DNA of 64,000 nucleotides from assembly GCA_029204225.1 (NCBI GenBank), contig CM055111.1, forward strand, positions 44,989,815 through 45,053,814, given 5' to 3'. The notes under the pieces are model-generated. The model did not search any database and was not told the DNA's origin. It saw only the letters and a program-made list of their open reading frames with translations. This document shows, in pieces, positions 11,656 to 22,855 of the stretch (within the stretch, counting starts at the first letter, position 1; each line of letters opens with the position of its first letter). Position numbers and translations under genes: made by a program. This stretch comes from Diphasiastrum complanatum. Taxonomy: Eukaryota > Streptophyta > Lycopodiopsida > Lycopodiales > Lycopodiaceae.

Positions 11656-12350
11656 TATAAGGGGGGTGGTACCCCTCCTCGCACGGTAGTCGTCCCATGC
11701 AGATTCTTGCGCCTGGGCACACCTCGGGCCGCTAGCCCGACTCAATGCCCAGTGTCTCGGTGTAGCCACATGATTTTCTTGCATCTATATATCGAATCAT
11801 GTGACTGGGCATCGAGCATGTGGTTGGGCATCGAGCGCTGGGCAATGGGCATCGAGCCAAGCCAGAGGCCCGGGGGGTAGCGTAAATAGGTATGTGAACA
11901 TGACTGCGGCCCCGAGGGGGTACCACCCCCCTTACATTTTCAAAAAAAAAAAATTCTTAGGTACAAAGAGGGGGACCCCTCTCCCTTGTACCTTTTCTTT
12001 TGCATTTCAAAATGAAAAATAAAAAAAATTGCAACATATTTTCTCACCAAATAAAGCTAAAAAAAAAGACCTATGAAGTGTGAAAAGAATTTCAACCTTC
12101 ACAAATTCAAAATTCGAATTTGGGCCTTGCTTATGAGTGTCACATTGTCATTATAAGGGGCTAGGGGACTATAGTTAGAGTGTGGTTAGTGGGTGAGTAA
12201 GATTTTGGGGATTTCATCTGGGCCATTGAATGTGCCATGTCATATGGACCATTCCATCTCACTTGTCACTCTTTTATTGGTACACGTCATTATTAACACT
12301 AACTATAATTAGTGAAGAGGCCCTTTTTGAGTCCAAAAAGGACCCTAATG
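11655..12350 (+). mobile_element. GC-rich fold-back repeat, copy B
   Basis: This copy has the same plan as copies A and C: a GC-rich head with hairpin arms around 11760-11830, a poly-A stretch near 11940, then an AT-rich body (TTTGCATTTCAAAATGAAAA, TTTTCTCACCAAA) and an end AAAAAGGACCCTAATG near 12335-12350. It abuts copy A head to head. Part of the AT-rich body diverges from the other two copies between 12120 and 12310. Confidence 0.6.
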
Positions 12351-12600
12351 AAGATATCTCCTCAAGGCAAGATATTAAGAGACTATTCCATTACGAATGG
12401 ATTACTTTTTCGGAATGGAAAAGTTTGTGTGCCAAAAAAAGATGACATTAGGGTCCAAATCCTGCATGAATATCATGACAGCCCGTGTGCAGGGCACCCT
12501 CTGGCTCACAAAGGACGCTTGACTTAATAAAAATGAACTTTTATTGGCCAAACTTAAAAAGTCAAGTGGAGGCATATGTTCTAATCCGACTTAAGGCATT
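12312..12600 (+). mobile_element. Ty3-gypsy integrase N-terminal fragment, inverted
   Basis: A plus-strand frame reads VQILHEYHDSPCAGHPLAHK and, further on in broken frame, NFYWPNL. This is the gypsy integrase zinc-binding N-terminus with its downstream FYW..M-type motif. It is opposite in orientation to the gypsy integrase core at 10.3-10.9 kb and to the RT fragment next to it, so it probably belongs to the same element but has been inverted. The catalytic core is missing. Confidence 0.65.
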
Positions 12601-13247
12601 TGCGACACTTTTAGAAGTACCTTTCTGGTACTCAATGCCATAATGAAATTCTTGGAGCATTTCCGACCATCTGGCCTTACGACCCCTAAGGTCGACCACA
12701 TCGTTAATATACTTTAACGCTTGATGGTCAGTAACTATGTTAAACTGGGAGCCATATAAATAAATGTCTCCACACTTTCAGGGCATGAATAACAGCAAAA
12801 TGTTTCTTGTCGTAGGTGGAATACTGCCTTTGAGCAGGATCTAACTTCGTGCTTTCAAAAGCAACCGGCCTATCATCCTACATAGTCATTGGCATCCGTC
12901 TCAAGTACATACGGCTTGTTAGGATCCAATATGTGTAAAATAGGTGCTGTAGTTACACAGTATTTAAGGTTCTCAAAACTCTGATTCAACTCTTCAGTCC
13001 AAGTAACTAGAGGACTGCACTTACTGTGCCGGTTAACTCTCTTAGCCCCTTTGAGAACATTTGTCAAGGCTAATGCAATTAATGCACAACGCAAGATAAA
13101 TCTTTGAAAAAATCCCGTAAAGCACAAAAAGGACTTAGGCTCCTGGATGGTTTTAGGGATTGGCCATTCACGAACCTGACGCACTTTATTTGGGTCAATT
13201 TCTAACCCATGGTCCGAAATAACGTGACCGAAATAACCAACCCCCTT
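12585..13247 (-). mobile_element. Ty3-gypsy reverse transcriptase C-terminus and RNase H
   Basis: The minus-strand frame from 13241 down reads GYFGHVISDHGLEIDPNKV, then a conserved connection region (FLCFTGFFQRFI...) and the start of RNase H with DPNKPYVLETDANDYVG. RNase H continues with frame breaks to about 12590 (TDHQALKYINDVVDLRGRKA; HYGIEYQKGTS). The RT palm with its YxDD box is absent, because the fold-back repeat copy C starts exactly where the RT frame is cut at about 13247. The short RNase H end at 12585-12622 is repeated in the same orientation at 14052-14090. Confidence 0.8.
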
Positions 13248-13895
13248 ATATTTCAATTTTTTTTTTTTTAAGCTGGCGTAGGAACACCCCAAGCCGTTGG
13301 GCCGACTCGATGCCCACCGCCCAGCGCTTGATGCCCACCGCCCAACGCTCGATGCCCAGCCACATGATTTGAAGTACAAATGCAAGAAAATCATGTGGCT
13401 GCACCGTGGCGCTATGCATCGAGCCGGGCCAGTGGCTCGGGGTTTTCCTGGGCGCAAGAACCTGCACGGTGGCGGAGGGAGGGGGGGTTGGTACCACCCC
13501 CCATTACATTTCAAAAAAAAAAAAAAATCTTAAGTACAAAGGGGGGACCCCTCTCCCCTTGTATCCTTTCTTTTGCATTTCAAAATGAAAACTAAAAAAA
13601 TTTGCAACATATTTTCTCACCAAAATAAAGCTAAAAACAAGACCTATGAAGTGTGAAAAAAATTTCAACCTTTACAAATTCAAAAATAAATCAATCTTTT
13701 TACAAGTATTAAATTTAATTCTTTATTCATTTAATATACTAGGTTCAAGTGCAACCTATGTGACCAGGTTTTAACTCAAGTTAAACCCAAGGTGAACTGC
13801 CACATAGGACTATTAGCAAGTTAGTTAATCCAGATTATCAAACATGTTTAGGCAAGGAAGAGGCCCTTTTGGAGTTTAAAAAGGGCCCTAATGTG
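13245..13895 (+). mobile_element. GC-rich fold-back repeat, copy C, inserted in gypsy RT
   Basis: This is the most complete copy. It starts with CCCCCTTATATTTCAATTTT and ends with AAAAAGGGCCCTAATG near 13893. The GC-rich head contains GCTCGATGCCCAGCCACATG (13347-13366), which pairs with CATGTGGCT and GCATCGAGC at 13392-13422. The gypsy RT frame breaks off at its left edge, marking the insertion point. No open frame of its own is convincing. Confidence 0.65.
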
Positions 13896-14089
13896 GAATC
13901 CTGCATTCCAAGCTTATCAGTAGATCTAGAAGAACTCCAGGACGTCTAGCCAAATACAACCGAAGTACCTGTCGGTCTTGCACAAATCTCTTAAGGACAA
14001 ATATAACTCAGATTGGATCTCATAAAAGCTTAACTGATTAACCTTTCCAATCCGGCTTGAGGCATTTGCGACACTATTAGAAGTACCCT

Positions 14090-15362
14090 AAGCATTTGGG
14101 TCATCATCTCCCTTGCTACTCTTTATGGATGAGATCTATGGCAATTGTATATCACAAATATCTTTTTGAATGGTGATCTTGAGGAGGAAGTGTACATGGA
14201 GCAACCCGAGAGCTACATTTCACCTACAAAGCCAAATCATGTGTGTTTTCTACAAAAGAGCTTATATGGCTTTAAGCAAGCACCAAAGAGCTGGTATGCT
14301 AAGCTTAACGCTTTTTTACTCTCTTAAGGCTTTGTTATGAGTGACTACGATCATTCACTTTATTATAGGTTTGCTGGAAATGATGTTACCATTTTGCTAA
14401 TCTATGTGGATGATATCATCTGGAGTGATGGAGACAACCAAGATGTGGAGGATATCAAGCGTGCTCTCAAGAGTGAGTTTGAAGTGCACGATCTTGGTCA
14501 TTTGCATTACATTTTAGGAATAGAAGTGATTAGATCTTTTCAATCTACTTGCATTTGTCAAGAGAAGTATGCTAATTATATTCTAGAAAAATTTCATATG
14601 GTAGATGCAAAATTTTGTGATACACCTATGGAGTCAAATGTAAAGCTAACTATAAGAGGTAATGAAAGATCCTTCAAGGACATTATTCTCTATAGGAAGC
14701 TAGTTGGTTCACTCATCTATCTAACCATCACAAGACCAGATCTAAGCTATTGTGTTGGGAGATTGAGCCAATTCATGCAAGATCCTAGTGAAGAGCATTG
14801 AAGCTAGGGAAACGTACATCATTGGAACTCGAGATTTTGGCATATTGTATGAGGGATCATCACCTAACTTGTTTGGATTTTGAGATTCGAACTTTGATGG
14901 AGATAAACTGGATAGGAAATCCATTAGTGCTCATTGTATTTTCATAGGTGATGGAGCTAAATCATGGATGTCAAAGAAACAAGCCACTATCTCATTGTCA
15001 TCTAGTGAAATTGAGTACAAAGCACTTACACATTGCACAAAGGAGATGAGATGGATCAAGAGGATGATCAAGGATTTCACTTGATGGATTTTTCAGAGAG
15101 TTCAATCATCTTTTGTGACAATCTATCAGCCCAAAAGTTGGCAACCAATCCTATCTTTCATGCAAGGAGCAAGGATATTGAGGTGGATATCACTTTGTGA
15201 GAGAGCAACTCATGGCAAAGGAGGTGGAGCTTCAACATGTGTTCTTAAAGGAATGTGTAGCTGATATCTTCACCAAAGCATTTGGAAACGACTTGTTTAT
15301 GAAGCATAGGACTTCACTTGGAGTGTTTTCAAAGTCTATGCTAAAACTAGTTGAAGAGGAAG
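14090..15362 (+). mobile_element. Ty1-copia pol fragment: reverse transcriptase and RNase H
   Basis: The copia RT runs from about 14100. It contains NIFLNGDLEEEVYMEQPE, KSLYGFKQAPKSWY, the catalytic box LLIYVDDII at about 14396-14425, DLGHLHYILGIEV and LIYLTITRPDLSYCVGRLSQ. RNase H continues in broken frames to about 15300 (WMSKKQATISLSSSEIEYK-like text with a frame change; HARSKDIEV). There are stops at 14325 and near 14800 and several frameshifts, so it is a pseudogene. Everything upstream (gag, protease, integrase) is missing: the 5' end joins directly to gypsy sequence at about 14090. A polypurine tract (GAAGAGGAAG, 15353-15362) precedes the LTR. Confidence 0.9.
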
Positions 15363-15920
15363 TGTGAGAAATTTTAACTAGTTTTGCTATTTTGGTCATA
15401 TTTGTATATTTGACAATTGAGGCCAATTTTCATATTAGACTTAGATTTTGACTTTTTAAAGTTATATTAGTGTAAAAGCATTTGAATAAACACTTTTTGA
15501 AAGTGTGAGAAAGTGTAGTACATGAGTTTTAGTAGATTCAAATTTGAGTAGTAGAGACATTGAATCTAGTCACAATAATTATATGGTGTTTTATTATGGA
15601 GGAAAACCAAAGTTTGAAGTTAGGTTTGGACCTGTTATAAAAGGATGTAACTTGTGGGAAGAGAAGACATTCTCTCTCTCTTATCTCATTTCATGCTTAT
15701 ACATAGTTTTCTTGGGTTCATCTATCCATTGGTGCACTATATTGATGATATCCTACAATTTTATGTGTAGAATGCTTATTTTATGTTATATTCGGATCCA
15801 CACGTGTGAAATACAGTAGCTTACTGTTTTTGTATGGACAATAACTTCATCATATCTTATGTTTGATGTTTGATCAGATTCTTAGTGAGTTTGCATCTCT
15901 TTTATTAAGTAGAAGTTGAT
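15363..15920 (+). repeat. 3' LTR of the 14.1-15.4 kb copia element
   Basis: It starts TGTGAGAAATTTTAAC directly after the polypurine tract. A TATA-like ATAAAAGG lies near 15638, followed by a CT-rich leader. The perfect palindrome CACACGTGTG is at 15799-15808, followed by ACAGTAG and then TGTATGGAC. The same block order occurs in the LTRs near 28.4 kb and 21.1 kb. The right edge is uncertain. Confidence 0.65.
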
Positions 15921-17390
15921 TTTTTCACATTGGCAAGATTGGTAGAGTTGATCTATTTCTAACCAAAAATTTGGTTATGGATTTGGATCTTGATTGATCC
16001 CAAGTTCTTCACAATAACTTCGTCTAGGGAATTCAAGGTATGTCCTCAATAACATATTATTGCTCATCCAACCGAACGATCGACCACAGATCTAGACTGC
16101 ACGAGTATCCATAAGCAAGGTTCAGAATATCGACTCACAACAACACATAATATACTTTAGGATTTGTAAGTACAAATGTTCATCAATGCAAATGAAATAA
16201 TGATTCCGAATGTCGTTATCACAGTTAAGTTATGAACAATTGATTAGTTCAATTACACATGCAATCAAACAACCAATGAGTTTTAAGACAATCTTTAGCA
16301 ATGAATCTACGGTTGTGCTCTTATGACAGTATCACAGCAAAAGCATTGTCTGACCAGAGTCATCAAACACAGGCACATTCGAAAAGTCGAGACTTATCAA
16401 CTGTTAGAAATAGAAGCACTCAACAAGTAGGTAACTTATGAAAGCGAAGAGCAGAAAAACTTGAAGACTCAACTCTCTCTCAGTTCTTCTGAAAAACTCG
16501 GTAATTACATTGAAACATCTGTGGAGTACATATAGGGGGTCGAGTGTGAAAGTACGCAATTCTTAAGAACCTATATGTCGCTTCTTATTTAATTTAACTA
16601 ACTAATTCTATCCAATAGAAAAATTAAAAATGTTCAATTCCTAGGTGGCATTCTTATTCAAAATAATTTTTTCTTAGGGCTGGTCTTCTTGTTAAGGAAT
16701 GTGTCATTTCAAAACTGTCCTTCGGGTAGTTCGTTCCTCTAGATTCATTTGTTTACATATCTTTCCATTCGATATATCGTTGAATAACTTGTTATTGCCG
16801 CGTACATTAGATATTTCTTCATATTCGGGCCTTATTTTCATCATTTGTATGGGTTGATTTGACTTTTGCATCACATCATAATAATAAAAGAAAAATATGC
16901 ATGTAACAGGGTATTACAAGAATTAGATGAGTTTTCTGACTTAATTGATTACGAGGCTGATGATTTTCTCCTTGGTGTGGACAATATAAATAATGATCAA
17001 TTTTTGTTAGAGAAAGATTGCTGAAGATGGCTATTGAGCAAGTGCATGAAAATGAAGTTGATCTTTCTATTGAAGATTATTTTCTCAGAATTCAAAATTA
17101 ACTTGGCTTTTCAAAGCCATCTGTTTATACTCCAACCTCTTTGACTTCGAGAGAAGGCTACAATATTGATGATGAGACAATCATCGAAGAAGACAAAGTT
17201 GAATGCATAAGTTTTTCCTCTTGAATTTTCATTAGAGGAGTTCTAAATCCAAAAAGACCTTTTGTAAAGATTCTCTTTATATATGTTTTTTCTAAAATTT
17301 TGCTCATGGACCAATCAAAACACTCAAATTTGAAATCTACGTAACGTAGCTCGTTAAAATTGAAAAAAAAAATGTTTTCTTAATAATGTT
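15920..17390. other. AT-rich intergenic stretch
   Basis: No feature is supported. Around 16920-17220 there are short plus-strand runs rich in Asp/Glu codons (for example EDYFLRIQN), separated by stops. They may be decayed coding DNA of unknown origin. Confidence 0.35.
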
Positions 17391-17429
17391 ATAATTCGGT
17401 GTCGGGGGCAGCCCACAAGCATGACATGT

Positions 17430-17900
17430 TATTCATAGTATAATATGCAATTATCACTAAAAATAGTATGACTTTCTAATTGTACCTCCGATTGAAACGA
17501 AAATTATACCGTTGGAAAGTGCTTGACGAGAGCTTTCCAACGGTATCTTACATGATCTACTTCTGAGCTACCATTCAAAAGTTATGGCCGGTCAAAGTTC
17601 AAAGTTGCCAGAAAAGTCCAATATCGCTCTCGTGTGATCATAGAGTACCCTCTCAGTGTAGAGTACCCTCTCATTGAGAGGGTACTCTATGGTCGCACAA
17701 GAGTGATATTGAACTTTTTTGGAAACTTTGACAGGCCATAACTTTTGAACGATAGCTCGGAAGTAGGTCATGTAGGGTAAGGTTGGAAAGCTCTCGTTGA
17801 GCGCTTTCCAATGGTATAATTTTGTCTCAATCAGAGCTACGATTATAGAGTTATACTATTTTTAGTGAACTACAAACGATAATGTACATAGAATGGTTAA
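17430..17900. repeat. Long imperfect hairpin (fold-back element)
   Basis: The arms 17440-17660 and 17672-17890 are reverse complements with scattered mismatches. Shared blocks include CACTAAAAATAGTAT, AAATTATACC, TTGGAAAG, GAGAGCTTTCCAA, CATTCAAAAGTTATGGCC and TCCAATATC. The centre is TAGAGTACCCTCTC repeated and then inverted as GAGAGGGTACTCTA. Each arm itself contains a smaller hairpin TTGGAAAGnGCTtgacgaGAGCTTTCCAA, also present in the MITE at 42.1 kb. No coding capacity. Confidence 0.8.
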
Positions 17901-18299
17901 GCATAAAAAATAGTGCGGGCATAAATGAAAAAGCATTTGGGCAGAAAATGAATTTCTTTTGGAAATTTACATTAATAAACTTTGTCAATCTACATGGCAG
18001 TTTTTATAGGATCTTTTTTGGATTCAGAATTTCTCTAATGACTAATTGATATGTGAAGCCAAATTCTATATTAGAACTCACATTTTTTTTTATTACCTCC
18101 AGTTGGCGTCAAACGAATATCGCAAGCGGGCTCACCACTGCGCACTGATCAGAATGATCGGTTGCAGCAACATGAACCACCTTTTCACATGGTGTAGCCC
18201 GAGGACCCACGCACTGAAAGACTCACACTTTTACTATCAAGCCGTGTTAGCCCATATATTGTACGGGCTATGAAGAAACAAGTAACGTCCTCCACATCG

Positions 18300-20805
18300 G
18301 AGCAGCATGAGAAAGTGAGGAACACAACATCACTTTGCCAATCAAACACAAGAGATACGAGGACGAGGCAGCAGTAGTAGATGGAGGATCAGGTGTCAAT
18401 TTGATCTCCACTACTTTGTATGAAAAATGGGGTTTGCAAGGGTTGAAGCCAGCAAGGTTCGCCATCAAGCTAGCAGATCAATCCTATGTGAAATCAAAAG
18501 GTGTAGTTGCCGATATCCTTGTAAAGATAGCAAGCATGTAGTTTGTGATTACTTTTGTAGTCATGGATATACCTGAATCTCCAATTGCATACCGTGTGTT
18601 ACTGGGAAGACCATGGTTGAGGACTGCGCAATAGTACACAACTGGGGTACGGGAAAACTCACCTTCGAGAACAAAGAACAGGCTATAAAGGTTGATTCAA
18701 CCACATGGGCGGTGAAACCTATTGCACCCAAGGCTGATGACGGATCATCCACGACAGATCACACGATTGATCGCCCAAGGCCAGCCAAGGGAGGTCACTA
18801 TGATTCAGAGACGGATGCTGTAAGATGGACGGATGCGTTAGCAACTATTGACTGTCGGACATGTCAATATGAATCAAATCTTGAACCCAGTACATCTTCA
18901 CCCAAATGTTACACTATGGACACACCAATCACATTTGGGGTGAATATGATAAATGTAGCATGGCTGTCAGTGGAACCTATTGAGAACCCAGTGGACGATG
19001 ATTTAGTCCCTTGGCAACATGCTCTAACTTATAATAAGGAGATTGAGCTAACTGATGAGCAGGTCCTACACCACATGGACCCAGATCGCTATGAAATCAA
19101 GAAAGTACCAGCTCAATCACCGCAAAAGTCTGCCATGGCGAAAGTCTCAAAGATCGATCCACCCAAGGCACCTGCGAATAAGAAGAATCAGTTGAAGCAA
19201 CGCTACAACCAGGTGATCCGTTGGAGTGATCTACCCGAAGAGGCGTTAGCTACGATAGATGTTGATATTCGCAACCACGAGGCGAATATCAGTGCAGTTC
19301 TGATGAAAGACAACAAGGACGAATCCACTAAAATGACAAAAAAGAGATCATTGTTGGTGGAGTATAAAGATTGTTTTGCCTGAAGTTATAGTGATCTGAA
19401 GGGAATTCCACCAATAGTAGTCCAACACACCATACCCTTGGTGGACGGAGCAGTCCCCAAGGTAAGCCGTTAGTACTGCTGCAACTCGAATTATACAGAG
19501 CTGATCAAGCAGGAGTTGCAGAAGCTGATGGATGCAGATTTCATTTATGAAATCGAACACACGGAATGGGTATCGCCGATAGTTATAGTACCCAAGAAGA
19601 ACGGCAAAATGCGAATTTGTGTGAATCTGAAGGCGCTAAATACAGTCACAAAAAAGGATCATTTTTCTTTACCATTTACGAAAAGTGTTATCGACAGAAT
19701 AGCTGGCGCCGAAGCCTATAGTTTTCTAGATGGCTTCAGCGGCTACAACCAGGTGAAGATAGCCCCCCAAGACCAACACAAGACAGCGTTTGCCACGAAA
19801 TGAGAAACCTATGCCTATAAAGTGATGCCATTCGGACTTTGCAATGCCCCAAGCACTTTCCAGCGAGTCATGCAGGTGACATTCAAAGATTATTTGCAAA
19901 AATTTCTGGAAATATTCTTGAACAATCTGTGCGTGCATGGACCAAACTCAGAACACTTATCCAATTTGGAGAAAGTGCTATAAAAATGCCACGACTTCCA
20001 GATCTCCTTGAATCCAAAAAAATTTCAATTTTGGGTGACACATGGCTTGATTCTCGGCCATATAGTGTCAGGACATGGGATTGCCACAAACCTATCAAAG
20101 ATCAGGATCATTGTTGATCTACCACCACCGGGGACAATTCACGAAGTCTACATCTTCATGGGTCATGCTAACTATAATAGGATCTTCATTCTTGATTTTG
20201 CGGAGTTAGCCCGACCAATTTACAAGCTCACAACGGATCCACATTGGAACGAGAAAGCCCTAAAGGCTTCCAAAAGCTTAAGAATGCGTTGGTTTCAGCA
20301 CCAATCTTACGCCCACCCAATTGGTCCATTGAGTTTCATGTGCATACGGACGCATCGAAGTATGCAGTTGGAGCAGTCTTAACCCAGCCTGGTGAACACA
20401 AAAAGGATTTTCCAATCCGATTTGCAAGTCGACAGCTCAGTGACACATAAATGAATTATTCAGCCATAGAGCGAGAAGCACTGGCAATGATCTATGCGGT
20501 TAAGAAATTTTGACACTACTTGATGGCCACACATGTTGTTTTTTATACGGACCATCAACCCTTGCTCTATCTCGTTAACAAAAGCTACAACACCGGAAGA
20601 ATCACCAGATGGCTACTTTTGTTGTTGGAATTTGATTTTCGGATAGTAGTTCGCAAGGGAAAACAACACTACATGGCAGATCATGTGTCACGAATCAAGG
20701 GAAAGGAGATTGCAACCCAACCCGACGATGAGCTGGCCGATGCTGCCTTATTTTATGTGGACACAGTACCAGAATGGGCTGCCGACATTGTTGAGTATCT
20801 ATGGT
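18300..20805 (+). mobile_element. Ty3-gypsy pol remnant: protease, reverse transcriptase, RNase H
   Basis: Order is protease (18335-18660: VVDGGSGVNLIS, then VLLGRPWLR and HNWGTGKLTF), a long linker (18613-19383), RT (19516-20400) and RNase H (20300-20740). RT shows WVSPIVIVPKKNGKMRICV, DGFSGYNQVKIAPQDQHKTAF and VMPFGLCNAPSTFQRVM. The active-site box reads FLNNL at about 19917-19931 where gypsy RT has F(L/M)DD, so both catalytic aspartates are replaced. RNase H has HVHTDASKYAVGAVL and YTDHQPLLYLV. The order and the DGGSGVN protease point to a non-chromovirus lineage (Tat/Athila-like); this is an inference. Multiple stops and frameshifts. The frame breaks at about 20805, where a copia remnant begins, and pol resumes at 22.67 kb. 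Confidence 0.88.
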
Positions 20806-20861
20806 TTAGGTGTATTGAATATAGTCTATTTTTTGAAATAGATCTAGAACCTTTCAAATGT

Positions 20862-21260
20862 TGATAAGCTTGAGAAAGGACACCCAAATAGTCATCGATC
20901 TGCTATATATAGTGCACAAGCGTGGGAGGAGTTTTTTTTTGTCTCTCTCTCTCTCTCTCTCATGCTTATGGAAGTGATCTCTTTGGGTTTCCATATCCAT
21001 TTTTGCATTGTTTTGGACATAGCTTGAATTTGTGTGTGTAAAATGCTTTTGTAACTTATGTATTGAATTCACACGTGTGAAAGGTGTTGTGGTACAACCA
21101 CTGTATGGACAACAACAACAACTTGTGAAATTTCAGAGTAAAGGACTCATTTTGATCCACAAATGATCAATAAGAGTGATTGGTAGCTTGGGATCTTGAT
21201 CTATATCAAGACTATCATCCAATTCTAGCTACTACTTGACAATTTCTATTAATCCAAACA
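20862..21260 (+). repeat. LTR-like segment with TATA box and CACACGTGTG palindrome
   Basis: It begins TGTTGATAAGCTTG, has TATATATAG near 20903, a short CT tract at about 20941-20961, the palindrome at 21070-21079 and TGTATGGAC about 30 bp further on. This matches the block order in the plus-oriented LTRs at 15.8 and 28.4 kb. The neighbouring copia pol is on the opposite strand, so either this LTR is not its own or the pair was rearranged. Confidence 0.5.
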
Positions 21261-22664
21261 AGAACTATAAAAAATAGTAATCCAAAGGCTTCACTAAGAC
21301 TGATCTTAACCTGATAAATGAAGCCTTTGGCAAGGCCTTCGTGAGTTGATCAGCAAGGCAATCTGAAGAAGATACATGTTGTAGCTTGATCTCCTTTGCT
21401 TGAACCTTTTCCCTCACAAAGTGGTGAGCAATCTCTATGTGCTTGCTCCTTGCATGGAATGTGGGATTGGTTGCTAATGCTTGGCTTGATTGGTTGTCAC
21501 AATATATGACTGGTTGCTTGCTCCTTGGCCTCCATAATTTTTAACTCCGCCAAAAGCCTCTTCCACCACAAAACCTCCTTGGTTGTTGATGTTAATGCCT
21601 TGTATTCCGACTTAGTTGAAGATAGAGAAATTGTGTCTTGCTTTTTGGAAAGCCAAAATACTATGCCATTACAAAGAAAAATAACAAAAGCACTTGTGGA
21701 CCTCCTATCCACCTTATCACCTGCAAAATCAGCATTCGAATATGCCCTCAAAGCAAGGCTAGATCCATGATACAAAATGCCAAAGTTCTTGGTGGCCAAT
21801 ATGTACCTCAACACCCTTTCTGCATTTTTACAATGACAAAACAATGGATTTCGCATAGAACGGCTTAGCTTAACTACACTATAACTTAGATTAGGTCTAG
21901 TTATAGTAAGATATATTAGGGAGCCTACAAGTCTTCTATATAGTGTGATGTCCTCAAAGAATGCTTCATCATCACCATTAGAGACTTTTACATTTTTCTC
22001 CATAGGAGTATCTATTGCTTTACAATCTTTCATTTCAAACTTATCTAAGATAGAAGAAGCATATTTGGATTGACAAATAAAACTCAAATCTTTGCTTCTT
22101 GATACTTCTATTATTAGTATGAAATGAAGAACACCAAGATCCACCATCTTGAACTCTTTAGACAATGCTATTTTCATTTCTTGTATACCATTATGATCAT
22201 TTCCACTAAGGATAATGTCATCTACATATAAAATAAGAATGATGATCATCAATAAAAGATACATACATTAGATTCTTGAGAAAAAGAGTGCACATCACTA
22301 TGAATGAGATCTAATGCTTTAGAAGATCTAGTGGAAGAGTTAGCAAAAGGTAGCTTGTGCGCCTTTGAAAGGCTACAAGCTTCACAACTTTTGTCACACT
22401 TTGAGAATGTCTTTGGAAGGCCGAGAGAAAGATCCTTTGTGCATAGCATCTCCATTGATTTGAAGTTGGGATGGCTCAACCTCTTATGCCAAAGCTCCAC
22501 TTGATTAAGCTCTTCCTTAGCCATATTCACACTTCCAAGAAATACGTTAGAATCAAGCTTAAAAAGCCTTCCTTGCTTGAATCCCTTTACAATACAAGTA
22601 TCATTCATCATAATGGAGCAAACACCTTGCTTAAAGTGGACATCTAAACCATCAATATAATGCT
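21260..22664 (-). mobile_element. Ty1-copia remnant with integrase deleted
   Basis: The minus strand from 22611 carries a GAG-pre-integrase domain (ELWHKRLSHPNF, CEACSLSKAHKLPF) and the first residues of integrase (DLIHSDVHSFS). It then jumps at about 22250 straight into the RT active site (ILILYVDDIILSGND). RT and RNase H follow to about 21260: DLGVLHFILIIEVSRS, LIYLTITRPNLSYSV, FWLSKKQDTISLSS, SEYKALTSTTKEVLWW. The whole integrase core and the N-terminal half of RT are missing, a clean internal deletion. The 5' end is truncated where gypsy integrase sequence begins at about 22665. It sits inside the 18-25 kb gypsy element. Confidence 0.88.
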
Positions 22665-22855
22665 GTTACACCCCATATCTTGGCCGAAATGCCATTTGAG
22701 AAATGGGGCATTGACTATGTCAACCTATTCATCCGTCTGCATGTGATTCTCAAGCCCATCGTATTATCATAGCCATTGACTATTTAACCAAATGGGTCAA
22801 AGCCAAGGTAATGAGAAAAGTTGATGCTAACTCCATTGCCAAATTAACACAATTG
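22665..22855 (+). mobile_element. Gypsy integrase core, first part
   Basis: The plus strand reads LAEMPFEKWGIDYV followed, in another frame, by IIAIDYLTKWVKAKVMRKVD. This is the start of a gypsy integrase catalytic core with its first aspartate region. It continues the 18.3-20.8 kb element across the inserted copia remnant. The core is cut at about 22850. Confidence 0.75.

Larger units (their letters stand above)
10930..14030. repeat. Large inverted duplication of about 0.7-0.8 kb arms
   Basis: The arm 10930-11650 reappears in reverse complement at about 13250-14030. The match covers the GC-rich fold-back repeat and also flanking gypsy sequence. Shared anchors include AAGCTTGGAATGCAGGATCC (11054-11073, against its near-complement at 13896-13915), GGCCCTTTTT with AAAAAGGGCC, and ATATAACTCAGATTGGATCT. 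Because gypsy flank is included, this is a duplication and inversion, not merely two independent insertions. Between the arms lie a third copy of the repeat and gypsy fragments in both orientations. Confidence 0.7.

Noticed and set aside
11467-11880. Repetitive protein encoded by the GC-rich repeat heads
   Set aside because: Frames differ among the three copies and follow the hairpin; there is no conserved start or domain.
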